DNA from: Tretioscincus oriximinensis
Lineage: Eukaryota; Chordata; Lepidosauria; Squamata; Gymnophthalmidae
Length of the DNA: 64,000 nt
Assembly (NCBI GenBank): GCA_022410635.1
Contig: JAJVDF010000467.1
Span: 62,001-126,000, forward strand
Reading direction: 5' to 3'
Shown piece by piece: positions 63,878-64,000 of the stretch. Made by a program: the position numbers and the translations under genes. Numbering within the stretch: position 1 is the first letter of the stretch; the number at the start of each line of letters is the position of its first letter. The notes below the pieces were generated by a model. It did not search any database. It saw only the letters and a list, made by a program, of their open reading frames with translations, and was not told the origin of the DNA.

Positions 63878-64000
63878 AAAAAATCTCTAGTGGAAGATTT
63901 CAAAGAAAAGCAGCAAAATTGGAACTCATCCAGAAATTCCAGTTAATTGACAAGAGGCTTTTTCTTTCTACTCTCCAAGATTGCTAGAAATTCATTTCAA

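Larger units (their letters stand above)
61570..64000 (-). other. FAM20B upstream intron (partial)
   Basis: No exon was recognised here. From 62085 to 63877 it is a plus-strand CR1 copy with a solo LTR inside; 61570-62080 and 63878-64000 show no feature I can name. Confidence 0.6.

Overview
The window is vertebrate nuclear DNA, most likely from a squamate reptile. It has split genes with consensus GT/AG junctions. It is also full of CR1-superfamily LINEs with two kinds of 3' tail, L2-type LINEs, one L1-clade fragment, and small hAT and Tc1/mariner DNA transposons. The host assignment is inferred from this repeat mixture and from slightly diverged but easily recognised protein sequence; no species-diagnostic marker was seen.

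Two host genes are present, both read on the minus strand. ABL2 (the Abl-related tyrosine kinase Arg) takes up about 1.7-50.2 kb. Its CpG-rich promoter and first coding exon are at 49.66-50.2 kb, ten further coding exons lie between 32.7 and 9.7 kb, and a probable 8-kb 3' UTR runs left to about 1.7 kb. The eleven exons sum to 3525 nt, an uninterrupted frame of 1174 codons plus stop, and their lengths (296, 273, 85, 178, 185, 153 and 90 nt for the SH2 and kinase part) equal those of the ABL family. The optional 63-nt exon 2 of mammalian ABL2 and the alternative first exon 1A were not found. FAM20B (Golgi xylosylkinase) enters from the right: its last three coding exons are at 61.57-59.56 kb, followed by a probable 3' UTR to about 57.7 kb. 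FAM20B therefore lies directly behind the ABL2 promoter in the same direction, unlike the human arrangement as I know it.

Layout: 1-1.7 kb, old CR1 pieces downstream of ABL2; 1.7-9.7 kb, probable ABL2 3' UTR with one CR1 insertion; 9.7-32.7 kb, ABL2 exons 12 to 3 with repeat-bearing introns; 32.7-49.66 kb, a 17-kb first intron made largely of minus-strand CR1 copies with hAT insertions and ending in a 400-bp polypurine block next to exon 1; 49.66-50.2 kb, CpG island; 50.2-57.7 kb, intergenic CR1 material including the best-preserved copy; 57.7-64 kb, the 3' part of FAM20B, with a hAT-like element and a CR1 that carries a solo LTR.

The gene content is ordinary. I see no evidence for an undescribed multi-gene system. 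The observations worth checking are the gene order, the upstream ORFs and YY1-type site at the ABL2 promoter, the polypurine tract, several insertions with clean target-site duplications, an inverted-repeat retroposon with a 13-bp duplication, and two single-N joins flanked by exact duplications that look like assembly errors.
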